Source of the DNA: Blastomussa wellsi
Taxonomy: Eukaryota; Cnidaria; Anthozoa; Scleractinia; Plerogyridae
Assembly (NCBI GenBank): GCA_947652115.1
Contig: OX393569.1
Coordinates: 6,666,008-6,730,007, forward strand
Reading direction: 5' to 3'
Length of the DNA: 64,000 bases
Every line of letters starts with the position of its first letter. Position 1 is the first letter of the stretch. A program made the position numbers and the translations under genes. The notes under the pieces were generated by a model, which worked only from the letters and a program-made list of their open reading frames with translations, was not told where the DNA came from and searched no databases. Below, in pieces: positions 1-11,828 of the stretch.

Positions 1-148
1 TTGGTTGCCCCGACGACTTAAAACGTCATATGCCACGTGACAGCTTCCGTCTCCGTTCGCCGCGCCCCGCATCCATCTTGAATTTTTCGCTTCGGGAGTT
101 TCAACAGTTTGCATCCGATTGATATCCTCCCTTGTTTTGCCCATCGAT
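1..148 (+). other. 5' flank / 5' UTR of the 14-3-3 gene
   Basis: This is non-coding sequence immediately upstream of the first 14-3-3 ATG. It probably holds the 5' UTR and part of the promoter. I see no clear TATA box. An antisense open frame crosses this stretch but has no recognisable family and is taken as chance. Confidence 0.5.
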
Positions 149-3100
149 ATGGCTGACCACGACCAACGTGTCTACATGGCCAAGTTAGCAGAGCAGGCCG
201 AGCGTTATGATGGTTTGTTGTCCTTTTTTGTTCGCCTTTTTTGTTTTTGTAGAGAGTTGTGAGACGTACAGGTCGTAATCGATGGAATTTTGCTGCATAG
301 TGGTCAATTGATGTATTCCTGTGTATGTTATTGCCAGTTAAAATTGCCGTTTTTGTTAACTGGTGAACAAGAATTGCGGTGGATAATTGAAGCAAAAGAT
401 GTTTTGGAGCCAGCGTGCGATTTCTAGCCGAAGTTTGACGGCTCTTGTTCGGATATGTTTACCAGTCACTGCACATCAAATTATTTTTGTTTGAGGGATT
501 TACCTTCTCTTGCAGAAATGGTAGAATATATGAAGAAAATTGCCGAAGAGAAAGGCCATCTCGAGATAGAAGAGCGCAATTTGCTGTCCGTAGCATATAA
601 GAATGTGATTGGGGCGAGGAGAGCGTCTTGGCGAGTTCTTTCAAGTCTGGAGAAAAACCAGAATGACACCGCCAAGGAAGCCGACATAAGATCGTATAGA
701 GAAAAAGTGGAAACCGAATTAAAAAAGATCTGCAAGGAAATTTTAGACTTATTGGAGGATTATTTGATCAAAAACGCGCAAGATACCGAATCGAAGGTGT
801 TTTACCAGAAAATGTAAGTTGCAGTGCTTTTGTATACATTAAATATGACATAGGAGGACGCTCGTGATTTTAATACATGCACAGTACCATGAGTTAGTGT
901 GTACATTAATTTAAACCATATGTTTTGTTTTCATTCTGGCCCAGCCAACTTTTTGTAAGTTTACTTGGATTATTGCTCTGTATGGTAGAATATTGACCTT
1001 TACAGGAACCATTCATACAGAACACTGATTTGTGTTTCCTTTTCAGCTGTTTTACCCTTTTATGTGTAGTGTAAGCAGCTGCAAGCTTTTAATCAGCTCT
1101 CGATTATGGGTTGATTTTTTTTCATGTTGTTTGAGGCTGCTCAAAATACTGTCTGCAAAACATGCTGCACTGATTAATAAAAATGGAAGTTAACTTTCAT
1201 TTGTATAAACCCTGTTTATGATATTTAAAAACAAATTGACTTCATGAGATGTTCCTAACTGTCAGTTGCATCAAAGGTTAAACAGTGATGCCAAACATGA
1301 TCTAGTTGGGTATCAAGCATAGTTGCATAAATTGGTTCTTCAGAGTGTGATAGAATCGATGACGGACAACATAAACAGGCAGCAGATTAAACTACTGGAA
1401 CTGAATATAATTTCCTGGTTTTACCAGTGGATTAAATTGATATTAGATGCGATTTGTTATAGTTCGATGGAAATCAGTTGATTGAGAAAAAATAATGTAC
1501 TTGTAAGGGATTTTAACCCCTTCACTGTCACAGTGACATACTCATTACATCATGATTTGTTTTTTGTGAGCCTATATGAAGTATTGAGTATGTCAAGTAA
1601 ATGAAGACTACCGTTGAAAACCAGACACCCTTTGACCCTAAACAGAAAAGCCGTTGGCACTTGTCACCCCAAAGAACTTTTGGGAGACTGGTAGCCAGTT
1701 ATTAGTCTCCAAAACAAGTCTTTTCGGTTTTCTGAGAATTTTTAGCTGTAATGTGTCCGCCATCTTGTTTTCTTCCTCATGGCTGACAAATTTATTTATT
1801 AGTATGTGAAATATCACGGCAAGGATGGCCAGTTTTATTGCTGAGTGTGAAAAAGATATAGTGTGGAGTATTTTTGGAGTAGAAGGTTTATCTGCGGCCT
1901 CTAATTTATGGAACAATCTGCCCCTTCATATCCACCTTGAGGAGAATTTTGAACGTTTTAAATCTTTACTTAAAACGCATCTTTTTAGACTAGCTTTTAA
2001 TTTGTAATGTTTAATTTAGTTTTTAGCGTTATCTATGTTTAGCCTTAATTATAATGCTCTTTTTATTTTTAATTACTTTAAATATTTAAGTATCAGTTGT
2101 TATGTGCTTTTGATCATATTTGCATGGAAAGGGCGTGTTATAAATCTTTAATTATTATTATTAGAAGTCATTCGTTGTCGGAAAGGTAATGGCAAAAATA
2201 CAGAAGAGGGAATAATTTCGACAAGCTTCCTGAAGCTATATCGTGTTCAAAATTTTGTTATTTTACATCAAATGTGAAGGTAAACAAGTGTAATTAGTTC
2301 TTAGGAAATATTTCAATGCAGTTGTATAACCATGTTTTCTTGTGGTTATGTTCTATGCAAAAAATTAGTAGACTTGTTGGGTTCTGCCATGTTGCTTTGA
2401 GTAATGCACATAGCCGTGGCACGGAGCAATACAAAGGCATCAGGAGTGAACGGGTTAATTTTGACCACTGATTGATTAACCGATATCAATCTATTATCCA
2501 ACAATTTATTATTGATTGATTTTTGATAATCTATTTTCATTGATTGGTTGGGTCGAACTATAGTCCGGTGTTACAACCCATCACTTCTGTTTGTCACTCG
2601 TTTGAGTACTATGTGTCCTGTTTAGCATTTCTTTTAAAAATACTGTAGTCCTCATTTTATGCAATGCCTTTGTTCTTCAGTTATTGGTTCTGTGATTGAA
2701 TCTCTGGGTCGGAAATTGCGACCAGCTGGTCCCTAATGTGACTGAAAACTAAGTGTTGCCGACCAGAATTTCATAGCCAGTCGCCTGTTAGCTAGTCGCC
2801 AAGAGGCGACTGTTGGTGACTTTTAGCATTGTGGCAATGTTTTGAACAAGCGCACGCAAGAAATTAAATTGAAACATTTTGCGTTTGATTTCAGCAAGAA
2901 ACTTACCTTACTTGTCTTGTTAAAGTTTTTAATCTCCTAAGATTCCTGTTAGATGGCCTTCACAACTGTTGTAATGCGTGCACTAAAATAAACATTTAGA
3001 GGCCGCCATATTTTAGGAACCTGTTTTTGGTGACCACATTTTTTCATCAGGCAACTGAATAAAATGTTCAGTTGCCACTTAGTGCCTGCATAAAAAAAGA

Positions 3101-6100
3101 TAACTGCAAAAACAAAGATGGTTGCCACTAATTTGATGGTGTCCTGTTATCAGGAAACAGTGCCTCTCCTTTGGTGTCAGTAAACAGGGATTTCCATCAG
3201 TTTTCAAAAAGCAGATGCAAAACTCTTAGCAAGAGCCTTGTGATCCTATTTTCCAAGGACTTGTTATCTTAACTAAATACAAAATAAAGCGTAAATAGTT
3301 GATTTCCTATGTGGGGCATTGCTTTTGTTTTAAGCAGGGTTGTCAAAATAAGCCGGCAACGGGCGCATTTCACCTGCTATTCTGAATATCGCGCCGGCTA
3401 CTCCGACTGTTAGTTGGTCAGTTAGCCACCTACTTTTTGGATGGAACCTGTTACTCAAAAACCTACTGACAACCCTGTCTAAGTGCTGTGAATGTTCCAG
3501 GGTTGTGAACTAAATTGTTGGAGCACTCACCATATGAGAGAATGACCTTCAAGTTGCACTCACCCAGATAACTTTCATTCACTCATTCTCCTCCATGCGC
3601 AATAAAAATATTTGGGCAATTACTGTATTTTCCCGTGTATAAGTCAACCTTCTGTCTAGGTCGACCAGGGCTGAAAATAATTTCAGTAGAGTCTCCGGTC
3701 AGAATGTCCGGCCAAGTACGTTTTAGCTCGGTCACATCTCGCATCTGGCCAGACAAATAAAAATTGTACTCTGCAATTTTCCCCTAGCTTTCTTAAGTTA
3801 GGTCCCTTACTAAAACAACATTGCTGTCAAACAGCAATTCAGACTCCCTATTTTTGCCGATGAAATGAATGAATGAATTCGTAAAATTGTTACGTGTACT
3901 TTGCAATATTCAGGACATGTACGTGCAATATTCAGGACGTGAGGTCCGGTGTTGACATCAATAAATACTGTAAATATTCTGCGTAAAGTGATAATGCGGT
4001 GAGCAAATAAAAGGTAAAAACTCTCCGAAAATGTGACGCATATCAGATTACCATGTGCGAGACTTGAGCCAGATGTTGTTCGTTTTTTTCACTTTGAAAA
4101 CCTAAAATTTACTATTAAAGGTGGACAAATGAAATGAACTTGAAATAAACTTTGTTTGATTTAAACTTTCACGCAAACTGAAGCGAACAAACTGGACAAA
4201 AAGAGATGAAGTATTTTCAAATTTCAAGCCGTGAAATCATGCTGTGAGTTAATTGATTAATTTTGTTACAGTCCGTATCAATTTAGGTTGCAATTCTCAT
4301 GACATGTGCAGCTACAATTTTTAGTGAAATATTTACTCTTTTCCATTACCTTTCTGATCTTTTTTTAATTCGAATATTTTCATTAGTTTTTCTCTATATC
4401 AATCGCGAGAATACTGTCACCTTTCATGTTCATTTTTGCTTTCGGTAATAAAATTTCAGCTAGTGTTTCCAGACATACAGCACCGCCGTAAAATGAAAAC
4501 GCAACACAAAACATGAATAAACTTGAAAAGAAGAGAAAGTTTTAATTGTACCTGTTACTGTTTTCTGAGCTTTTGAACTAATTTGTGTGGTGAAAAAATG
4601 AACAACTTTTTAACTCGAGTCATTTTCCCCACAAATTTATTTTCTTTTCAGTTTAACAAAACAGCGAGGTGCATTCTGATAGTAAACAACAACACAGAAA
4701 CGTTATTTCCTCCATATAGTTGAATGTGACCGGTCAACATGACCAGCAATGCGAAAGTTTGACTGGTCAAAACCCCAATCAGGCCGGACATTGTCCATTG
4801 ACCTGCAGTTATTTTCAGCCCTGTTGACCCTCTTATTTTGGGGCCAAAAGCTAACTTTTCTTCATTTATAGGTACAGATTTGATTGGAAAACTTGTATAT
4901 TGTAGAATTATTGTTCAGGTCCTATGGATATATGAAACAGTCACAAGTTTCAATGTGAAGTTTTAATATTATCGCTTTTCTGCAATCGTTTCAACAACAC
5001 ATGTACATGTGGGAATTTTGGCCATAATGTTTTAAATAGGCTTACAAAATCAAACATACAAATTCCAGACAAACTTTTCTAACTGTGGAAGATGAAAAGC
5101 AGCAGGCAGGTCGAGCATTGGTAACTGATGACTGCACATGCCTTCATCATACCAGGTTACTAAGCAGGGAGTTCAAAGTGGAAAGATGTTTTGTTTTCTG
5201 AGCACATTTGCGGATTTATTTTGTAGGAAATGTCAGTTCTTTTTTCTGACACTCTGGTCAGATAAATTTTAAGGCATTTCAACTTGAACTGCTAATTTAG
5301 ATGCAGACAGACTTTGAAGGACTTCTTGTTTTGTGTCATTGTTTATAAGACAATTTATAATTATAAATGTTAATTATAAAGACAGTTATGTTAATTGTGC
5401 AGAATTTATTTTGGGTCTTGGGACTTTACCGACTTTTAGGTCATGAAAGGTTGACTATACTTGGGTAAATACGGTAGCCGCTCTCCCCCAACCCCCCACC
5501 CCCCAGAGAGCACATTAACTTTAATATTCAAGACAAACTGCTCAGACATCTTCGGAGATCTCAGGTTTGGACTGTTGTTGGCGTGCTGTTATCAGTGCTA
5601 CAATATTCGTCTTGCTAGAAGATACTTTAGATCCCCCAAGGAGATCTCCTCATTTTATCTTGTACCCAGATGTTCACTTTGTAAGAAACATCTGGCCAAG
5701 TCTGCTCAGTTCACCATTTTGATTGGTTAAGGAGCTGCATCATCATTTGCATAATCTGCTGTTACCAGATTTGGCTTCAGTCGAGTTGCATTGAGAGGGA
5801 AATTTGTGTTCTCTACTCACCAGTTTAATTTTTCACTGTGTGAACCCAGCAAGTTTGCTTCTAAAATTTTGTGCTGCACACTAATCAGCTGGGTTCACAC
5901 ATTGCAAAAATAAACTAGTGAGTAGGTGACGTCATTTTCTCTCAATCCAGCTCTCTCAATGCAACTCAACTGAAGCAGAAGCTCAAGAATGCCAAGATTC
6001 GTTCAGTAGAGGGATTTTCAACTTTTATATAAACCCATTGGCTCCTAAACCGGCCGTAACCGGCCGTGACAGACCTTGACCTTTGTTCCGCTTCTGACGT

Positions 6101-9100
6101 CATCAGCTTTGACCAAAATAGGAATCCCATTGATCCCAGTTCTACAGAAGGAAAACAGCTTTCCAATGACACCCAGATGATATTGATTGGGCCAATGGAG
6201 CTTGAAATATGCAGGAAAACGCTTTGAATTTTCCGCCAAAAACTAGGAGGAAAATTTCCCTTACTTACCCTTGGCTACTCCATGTTGAGTATTTCCCGTC
6301 TCAATGATGCTTTCGTGGCAATTCTTGAACCAAAAGCAAGCCCAGTAAAAGGCCAACAAAAGCATAAAAAAGATACGAGGAAAGGAGAAAGGAAAAGCGA
6401 AAAATAAAAATAAAGAAATTGAAAAGCCTAAAGACGTGGGTCTTGAAATTTTGATTTGTGCGCATGCCCGAGCTAAAATATCGTTAAATGCGATACTAGT
6501 GAAAAACCTGGCATGCCTTTGTTCTGCAAATGCATTTTGGAGAAATTTGAAGCATATTTAGACTATAACTGACTAGAAAATGTTCAAAAATCTCCCAGAG
6601 TCAATGGGTTAAGAAGCTGCTTCTCTTTTTAGGACAGTTGATGGAAACTTATCCCTCTTTTGAAATCTCTGGGCATTGTGTTTGAACAGCCAACTACAGC
6701 ACATTCAACCATTTTGGGGCTGATGTTGTCTTCTGAACTCTTGAAATTTGCGTGTCTATCCCATGAGGTGTGCACAGTGACATCATGCTATGTACCCAGG
6801 ACGTTCAAATTGTTTTCGTATGGAGCTTTTTGCATTCTCGTCCCCAGAGCCACTTGTCCCTCTTTGCCGGCTGGGCGTGTGCACGAGGAACAAGTGGCTC
6901 TGGGGACACACGATTTGATACGCTGAAATCAAACAAAGGGAATCCTATCACATCAGCCATTTTGATCCTGCTAGCGATTAAGGATTTTAAAACGGCTGAT
7001 GTGATTGGACTCCCTTTGTTTGAATTCAGCGAATCAAATCGTGTGTCCCCAGAGCCACTTGTTTCTTGTGCACAGGCCCAGCCAGCTAAGAGGGACAAGC
7101 GGCTCTGGGGATGAGAATGAGCTTTTTGCTGCAACACTCGGGTGAAAAGGAAAGTTCACCTCTTGAAATATCACGATTTGATGTGCTTTTGTACGATCAA
7201 CTTCTTAAAAATTTGGTTTCCGTCTTCCATTCTCCTTTAACAGCTGTGTTGGGGATTTGAATTTATTAGTAAAACATGACAGTCAACTTGTTTTCTTCCC
7301 CAACTCTATCTTGGTATTGTGGAACCTGGTGCTTGCCTGTAAGGAACGTAGTTCATGGCCTGTCTATAACGATTAAGTTAGCTTTCCGTCTTCTTAAATT
7401 TCCTTGGATGTGTAGTGGTATCATGTGTCAGATTGCTGACAAATTTGACGTGAGCAAAATCGGCTTTAACCCGATGTTTCTCCACAGGGTTGAGAAGATC
7501 TGGGTACGAGATTATTCCACATTTTAACACTAGCTAAATTGACGTAAAACTTATGAAATAACTTTAACTTTAATCATTTTCTGGACAAATCAGTCCAAGG
7601 GAAAAAGGTGCAAACGGGGTATACAGCCCTTGTTAAAGTACCAACCCATGACACGGAACATTAACCAAGGCCAGACCACAACACTGGGAACTCTCTGCCC
7701 TACTCTAGCCATGTAACACTAAAGGTAAAGGAGACAGGGTCTACGGTTTATCATCCTTTTCTGAGGAGACTTGAAATAATTCATATATGAACTGCAGACA
7801 ATGTGATTTCATAATCATCCTCGGTGGAATGTCTGCAGTTGGAGTTGACTACTACATGTAATTAAGCTGCAAGAGTAATTAGCTGAAAGTTTGATTAGTC
7901 ATGAAACGTGTTGGCTTTTTCTTCCACAATTTTACTGTTAACAATACTGAAATTATCTATTTGTTCTAACAGAGAATAAGTATGAATGGCATTTCACTGG
8001 ATATATTGTTGAATCAAACACAGCCAGACAGCACGTCTGACAGCTACTCGAATTATAATCTAAGGCAGTGTTCACACTTGGTGCTAGGGACGGTGCCCGA
8101 CTACGATTCTAAGATGGGCACCAATGTGAACACACCTTTTTTTATCAAGTACCCATGCCAGAATTCGGGCACTCGACAGTACTTCGGTACTTCGGTTTTC
8201 AGTGTCTGAACACGGCACACTTTTTTTCCTGGTGCCCAGGTACCAGTGCTCGGGCAACAAGTGTAAACACAGCCTAATATAGCACAGGGTTTTCCTTTTC
8301 GGCCGGCGACCGGCGATTTTCGTCGCATGTGAACGGCTCTGTCGTTGGCAACTAAAAGAATCCTTGATGTTATATAATATAAAAGTTATATAATTTATAC
8401 AAGCTGTCTCTGCCAGCTTAGTGTATTTTGTTTATTGTACTGTGCTTGTTTTGTTGAAATGTCAAATGTCATTTGGGCTTGTATTTAGCGGTATTGATTT
8501 TGTAGAATGATGAGGTGCTGGTGAAAAAATATTTTGCTTTCATCAACCAAATTTCTTTTGGTGGCCATTCACAAAAGAAGTCATCTTTGGGTGACTTCTG
8601 AAAGATTTAAGCTTTGAGTACTTAAGCTGGTTCTTAGCACTGCTTTAAGAAACACTGAGTGTATGGAAATCCCTGTCCTCTCCTAACCTCCCTTCTGTAA
8701 CTTCTTATTTGAAGGAAGGGGGACTACTGGCGCTATCAGGCTGAGTTTCTTCCTGAGGCTAAAAAGTCTGACGGTGCAAATTCAGAAGAAGCCAAAGAAT
8801 CTCTCGAAGCTTACAAAGCAGCTCAAGAGGAAGCCAAAAATTTGCCACCAACACATCCAATTAGATTGGGCCTGGCTCTAAACTTTTCTGTTTTCTACTA
8901 CGAGATCAAGGACGATTCAAAAAAAGCCTGTGAGTTGGCTAAGAATGCTTTTGACGAGGCTATGAAGGAGCTAGAAAAAGTAGATAATTCAGATTTCAAG
9001 GATAGCACTTTAATTATGCAGCTGCTGCGAGACAACTTGACGTTGTGGACATCTGAGTCAGAAGGTATGTTTATTACATGTATGTTGATTATTACTTTTC

Positions 9101-11603
9101 AATTGGGCTAATTTTTTGTTTGAGACTAACATATGATGAAAATAAATATTATACATTTATCAGAATGTAAAATGTGGTCGTCGTGTAACAGTCATCTCAC
9201 AAAAAACTAACTTTAACCCATTGACCCATTTAACCTGTTGGCCTTTGTTCCGATTCTGATGTCATCAGCTTTGATCAAAATAGGAATCCCTTCTACAGGA
9301 GGGAAAGAGCTTTCCAATGATACCCAGATGACATTGCTTGAAATATGCACGAAACTTTGATTTGTGCAAATACCCAAGCTAAAATGCTGTTAAATGTGCT
9401 TCTAGTGAAAAACATGATGTCTTTATTTAGCAAATGCATTTTGGAGAGATTTGTAGCAGATTTAGCCTACAACTGACTACAAAATGTTCAAAATGTCTAA
9501 AAAACGCATTTTTTGCAAAAATCTCCAGGAGTCAAATGCTTAATTTTTTTTATAACTAGCATGTGGCTGTAAATACGGTGAATTAGCATTTTGGACATTT
9601 GCTTTGTATATCAACCATTTCCTTTAAAAAAAAGTATTTTGAGCATTGTTTTATTTTGTTCCATGTCACCAAGAAAGAGAATTTTCAGTTTTATGTTTTA
9701 AACAAGTGCTATTTTGGTTCACCTTAACATACTGTGATTATGTAAAGTGGAATTGTGCTTCCAGAAACAAGAGCTACACATTAGTCTCGAAAAGGAGCTA
9801 TGTCATCATTGGAAAAATCACCATTTGTTATCCTTTTCAATCTTCTCCATCGGCCATCCTTGTTCCTTTTTGGTTTAGCATCACTCCTTTGGTGTTTTTC
9901 TTCCTTAGCAAACTATTATTTTTAGGTTTCCAACATTTTAAGGGTAATTGTTTTTAAGCAATGAGTCAAAATATTGTTACCTATTTTTTTGATGCATGGC
10001 TGCAAATAAGTCTGACATTGGACAGTGGCCTACCAAAATTTGTCTATCCAACTGTGGTCGGACAGAATACTACCAATGTAGAGACCAATGTTTTGTCAAG
10101 CATAATGTCCCCTCTTTCATTCTCTACATGCACAATACCATAATACACCGCTTCTACCCCCAAAAAAATTTGCATAGGCATTGTTTTAGATTTCCCTTGG
10201 GATTCTTCATGTCCCAGGAGAAATTGCAAACAATGATTATGCAAAATTTTGGGGGGTAAAAGAGGTGTATTATGGGATTTGTGCAAGTAGAGAAAAACGA
10301 CAAAAATGCATCGAAACTGGTCACGAGACAATTCAATCTCCCAAATCATTCTAAGCAGCATATGGCAGTCTGCGGCCTTTCCCTTCACCAAGGAAACACG
10401 GAAAGCCACAAAACTCTAGAACAAAAATTTATTTTTCAAATCAGCAGTCTTAATCCTCACGGTATCAACTAATGCTTTTCATTCAATTAATTTATTCCGT
10501 TGTTTTCACGTTACCAGGCACCAGCCAATAGCGAAGCTCCATCTTTCTGTATATAAAAAGCAGACAACCCACAATTCCTTGATTCGCTCCGGCGAAGGGC
10601 TAATGCTCGAAACGTCAGCTCTTGAATCTCTTTACGGTGGCCAATTCACATTATCAACCCAGTTGATAAAACCAAAACATAGAGAATGCAATGCTACACT
10701 CTTAGGAGAGAGGGTTCAGGAACCCTCAAAGTTTCACAAAAACAAAATCTCAGTTGGAACCCAAGTCCAAAACCCAAATTTCCAATGTTTGAAAATGCTG
10801 TTTGACTGTATCCAAGATAATGCTATAAAATTATATTTGATGTACCAGAATCTAAAATTCCTTGAAATTTTTCTGTATTTATGGACATCTTTTCTGTGGT
10901 CTGCATACTGTGTAAAATAACCCGCTGATGGTTGTATTTTCCCACAAATGCAACCATGCAAACAAAAATTGAAATCTCAGATCATTAATTATATTAAATG
11001 TGTCCCATCCACTACAAATTAGTCTTTGGTTTAGCAAGTAAATAAGTGGTAGACTAATTGCAGGATTGAACGATTCAATTCAATAGGTATTTGGTTATTA
11101 AACGGCTAGTCACATACATGAATTGGCACAAACATATTTTGTTCTTACGGAAAACATATTTTAAATTTACCTAAACCAAATGCACAGGAATCAAAAACTA
11201 AATTAAGAGCATACAATTGTCCCTAGACCCTCTCTCCCGAGAGTGTGGCGTTGCATGATAGAGAAAAGCCAGAACAGGACTGTTACTGTAATAGTGTACA
11301 TAACAATTTTCTCTTGAATAAAATGTGGCGTTTTGAAATATTTTGTTGCTATCGTCATGGATATAAAACGTTTATCCAGTGATACAGAATGGCTGCTCAA
11401 GCTATGAAATCCTACATCTTTAGCAGTCAGAGTTATATTGCAATAATGGAAAGAGTATTAAACCAATTACACGCAACAGCCGATGGCTTTTGTCAAAACT
11501 AGAGTCCCAAAGCTTGCATGTTGAAACTGCCTAAATTATTGTTATTTTTTATTGTTATTTTCCAGACGTCGAATTGCAAGATGTAGAAGACAAGGACTCT
11601 TAA
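149..11603 (+). CDS. YWHAE: 14-3-3 protein, epsilon-like, isoform A (exons 1-2-3a-4a)
   Basis: 14-3-3 proteins are dimeric cytosolic adaptors that bind phosphoserine/phosphothreonine peptides. I read four exons: 149-212, 516-813, 8715-9064 and 11566-11603, joined in phases 1, 2 and 1 at GT/AG sites, giving 249 aa (the family usually has about 245-255). Exon 1 encodes the N-terminal helix ending AEQAERYD. Exon 2 carries the dimer and groove segment [16 protein letters not shown], with the phosphate-binding Lys and Arg (K49 and R56 in zeta numbering) and a Ser at the position of Ser58. Exon 3a carries the groove Arg-Tyr (GDYWRY), the [14 protein letters not shown] signature and the C-terminal [17 protein letters not shown] signature. 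Exon 4a adds an acidic tail, [12 protein letters not shown], which resembles the epsilon tail; hence the epsilon-like call. The start is the first ATG, giving [10 protein letters not shown]. Family assignment is near certain, isoform class less so. Confidence 0.93.
814..1845. other. Start of 14-3-3 intron 2, no feature recognised
   Basis: AT-rich intronic sequence between exon 2 and the LINE remnant at 1846. I see no coding signature, RNA gene or clear repeat. Confidence 0.5.
1846..2163 (+). mobile_element. 3' end fragment of a non-LTR retrotransposon (LINE)
   Basis: A short open frame to 2007 reads [16 protein letters not shown] followed by [10 protein letters not shown]. This matches the typical C-terminal end of CR1/Jockey-type reverse transcriptase ORFs (LWN-LP, then FK-LK-LF). 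It is followed by an AT-rich 3' tail ending in an ATT microsatellite near 2150-2160, as expected of a 5'-truncated LINE. The catalytic reverse transcriptase region is missing. It sits in the sense direction in 14-3-3 intron 2. Confidence 0.65.
2164..3337. other. Intronic sequence, nothing recognised
   Basis: AT-rich intron 2 sequence without recognised genes. Short cagtcgcc/gcgact-like fragments near 2770-2815 may be old repeat debris, but I cannot assign them. Confidence 0.4.
3338..3481. repeat. Small MITE with CAGGGTTGTCA inverted ends
   Basis: The left end AGCAGGGTTGTCAAAATA and right end TGACAACCCTGTCT are inverted copies about 140 bp apart, with no coding capacity between them. This is the architecture of a non-autonomous DNA transposon. 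Confidence 0.55.
3621..5476. mobile_element. Inverted-repeat DNA element (outer of a nested pair)
   Basis: The left end TACTGTATTTTCCCGTGTAT is mirrored at the right end by sequence ending TGGGTAAATACGGTA; the match runs on through GTCAACCTT on the left and AAGGTTGAC on the right. The span is about 1.86 kb and shows no intact transposase. Another inverted-repeat element lies inside at 3659-4830. Confidence 0.55.
3659..4830. mobile_element. Inverted-repeat DNA element nested inside the previous one
   Basis: The left end contains AGGGCTGAAAATAA and AATGTCCGGCC. The right end contains GGCCGGACATTGTCC and TTATTTTCAGCCCT, the inverted copies in the mirrored order. The element is about 1.17 kb, has no recognisable transposase frame, and interrupts the outer element, so it is the younger of the two. 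Confidence 0.55.
5777..5971. repeat. Foldback MITE, about 195 bp
   Basis: The left part CAGTCGAGTTGCATTGAGAG is inverted at the right end as CTCTCTCAATGCAACTCAAC. Internal segments such as GTGTGAACCCAGC and GCTGGGTTCACAC also pair, so most of the unit can fold into one hairpin. Confidence 0.6.
6029..6611. repeat. Dispersed non-coding repeat, copy 1 (GTCAATGGGTT ends)
   Basis: This roughly 580-bp unit shares long matches with copies at 9217-9541 and 15286-15906, including CATCAGCTTTGACCAAAATA and AGAGCTTTCCAATGA-like segments. Its ends are inverted (CCCATTG near the left, GGAGTCAATGGGTTAA at the right). It is a probable MITE with no coding capacity. Confidence 0.6.
6833..7119. mobile_element. 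Mutator-like MITE with 9-bp target duplication
   Basis: The unit starts CATTCTCGTCCCCAGAGCC and ends GGCTCTGGGGATGAGAATG, and is almost entirely palindromic over 287 bp. It is flanked by the 9-bp direct repeat AGCTTTTTG (6824-6832 and 7120-7128), a duplication length typical of Mutator-like elements. Half copies or relatives lie at 20168-20336, 35830-35895 and 51470-51880. The open frames across it are artefacts of the palindrome. Confidence 0.75.
7129..8058. other. Intronic sequence, nothing recognised
   Basis: Intron 2 of the 14-3-3 gene continues. A short open frame at 7276-7527 has no recognisable motif and I do not call it. Confidence 0.4.
8059..8277. repeat. MITE with GGCAGTGTTCACACTTG inverted ends
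   Basis: The left end AGGCAGTGTTCACACTTG is inverted at the right as CAAGTGTAAACACAGCCT. The interior holds further inverted pieces such as GGTGCCC/GGGCACC. It is about 220 bp, non-coding, and lies some 440 bp before exon 3a. Confidence 0.55.
9217..9541. repeat. Dispersed non-coding repeat, copy 2 (shortened)
   Basis: A shorter copy of the unit at 6029-6611, beginning AACCCATTGACCCATTT and sharing the GATGTCATCAGCTTTGATCA segment. Internal parts are deleted. It lies in the intron between exons 3a and 4a. Confidence 0.55.
9790..9985. repeat. Copy of the AAGGAGCTACGTCA MITE family
   Basis: This stretch is the reverse-complement relative of 23973-24211: shared segments include ATCACTCCTTTGGTGTTTTT, TTAGCAAACTATTATTTTTA and the end AAAAGGAGCTATGTCATC. 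The 103-aa open frame across it belongs to the repeat and is not a gene. Confidence 0.55.
10123..10285. repeat. Foldback MITE, TCTCTAC ends, copy 1
   Basis: The unit runs from TCTCTACATGCACAAT to TTTGTGCAAGTAGAGA. Its arms pair internally (CATAATACACCGCTTCTACC against GGTAAAAGAGGTGTATTATG). A second copy at 51642-51814 shares both ends and interior. The open frames across it on both strands are artefacts of the palindrome. Confidence 0.65.
10460..10685 (+). mobile_element. Probable Penelope-type terminal remnant with decayed hammerhead-like motif
   Basis: The segment contains a TATATAAAAAG stretch and then AGGGCTAATGCTCGAAACGTCAG (10596-10618), the arrangement of a hammerhead ribozyme: strand, CUGANGA-like box, short stem II, GAAAC, GUC. 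Here the box reads CCGGCGA, so two conserved core bases are changed. GATTC at 10581-10585 and GAATC at 10623-10627 could close an outer stem I. Calling it a Penelope end is inferred from the analogous motif at 51186-51229, which follows Penelope coding remains. Confidence 0.4.
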
Positions 11604-11797
11604 GGCTCTTAAAGAAAGAATGGAAACATCTGTATGGAACATAATACCCACTGATATTCTTTTTCTGTAGATTGATCAAAGAACATTAGTGGTTCGAGCA
11701 CAAAATCTTTTAGAGCATGCTTGTCAGTATTTTGTTATCATGGGTGTTTCACCACAGGCTGTAAGTACATACATATAATGTGGTATCAGTCAAGTCC

Positions 11798-11828
<31 letters not shown>

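Noticed and set aside
6770..7137. Frames of about 110 codons on both strands.
   Set aside because: They are the two readings of the 287-bp palindromic Mutator-like MITE.
10044..10409. 121-codon antisense frame and overlapping sense frames.
   Set aside because: They cross the TCTCTAC palindromic MITE, which creates mirror-image frames on both strands.
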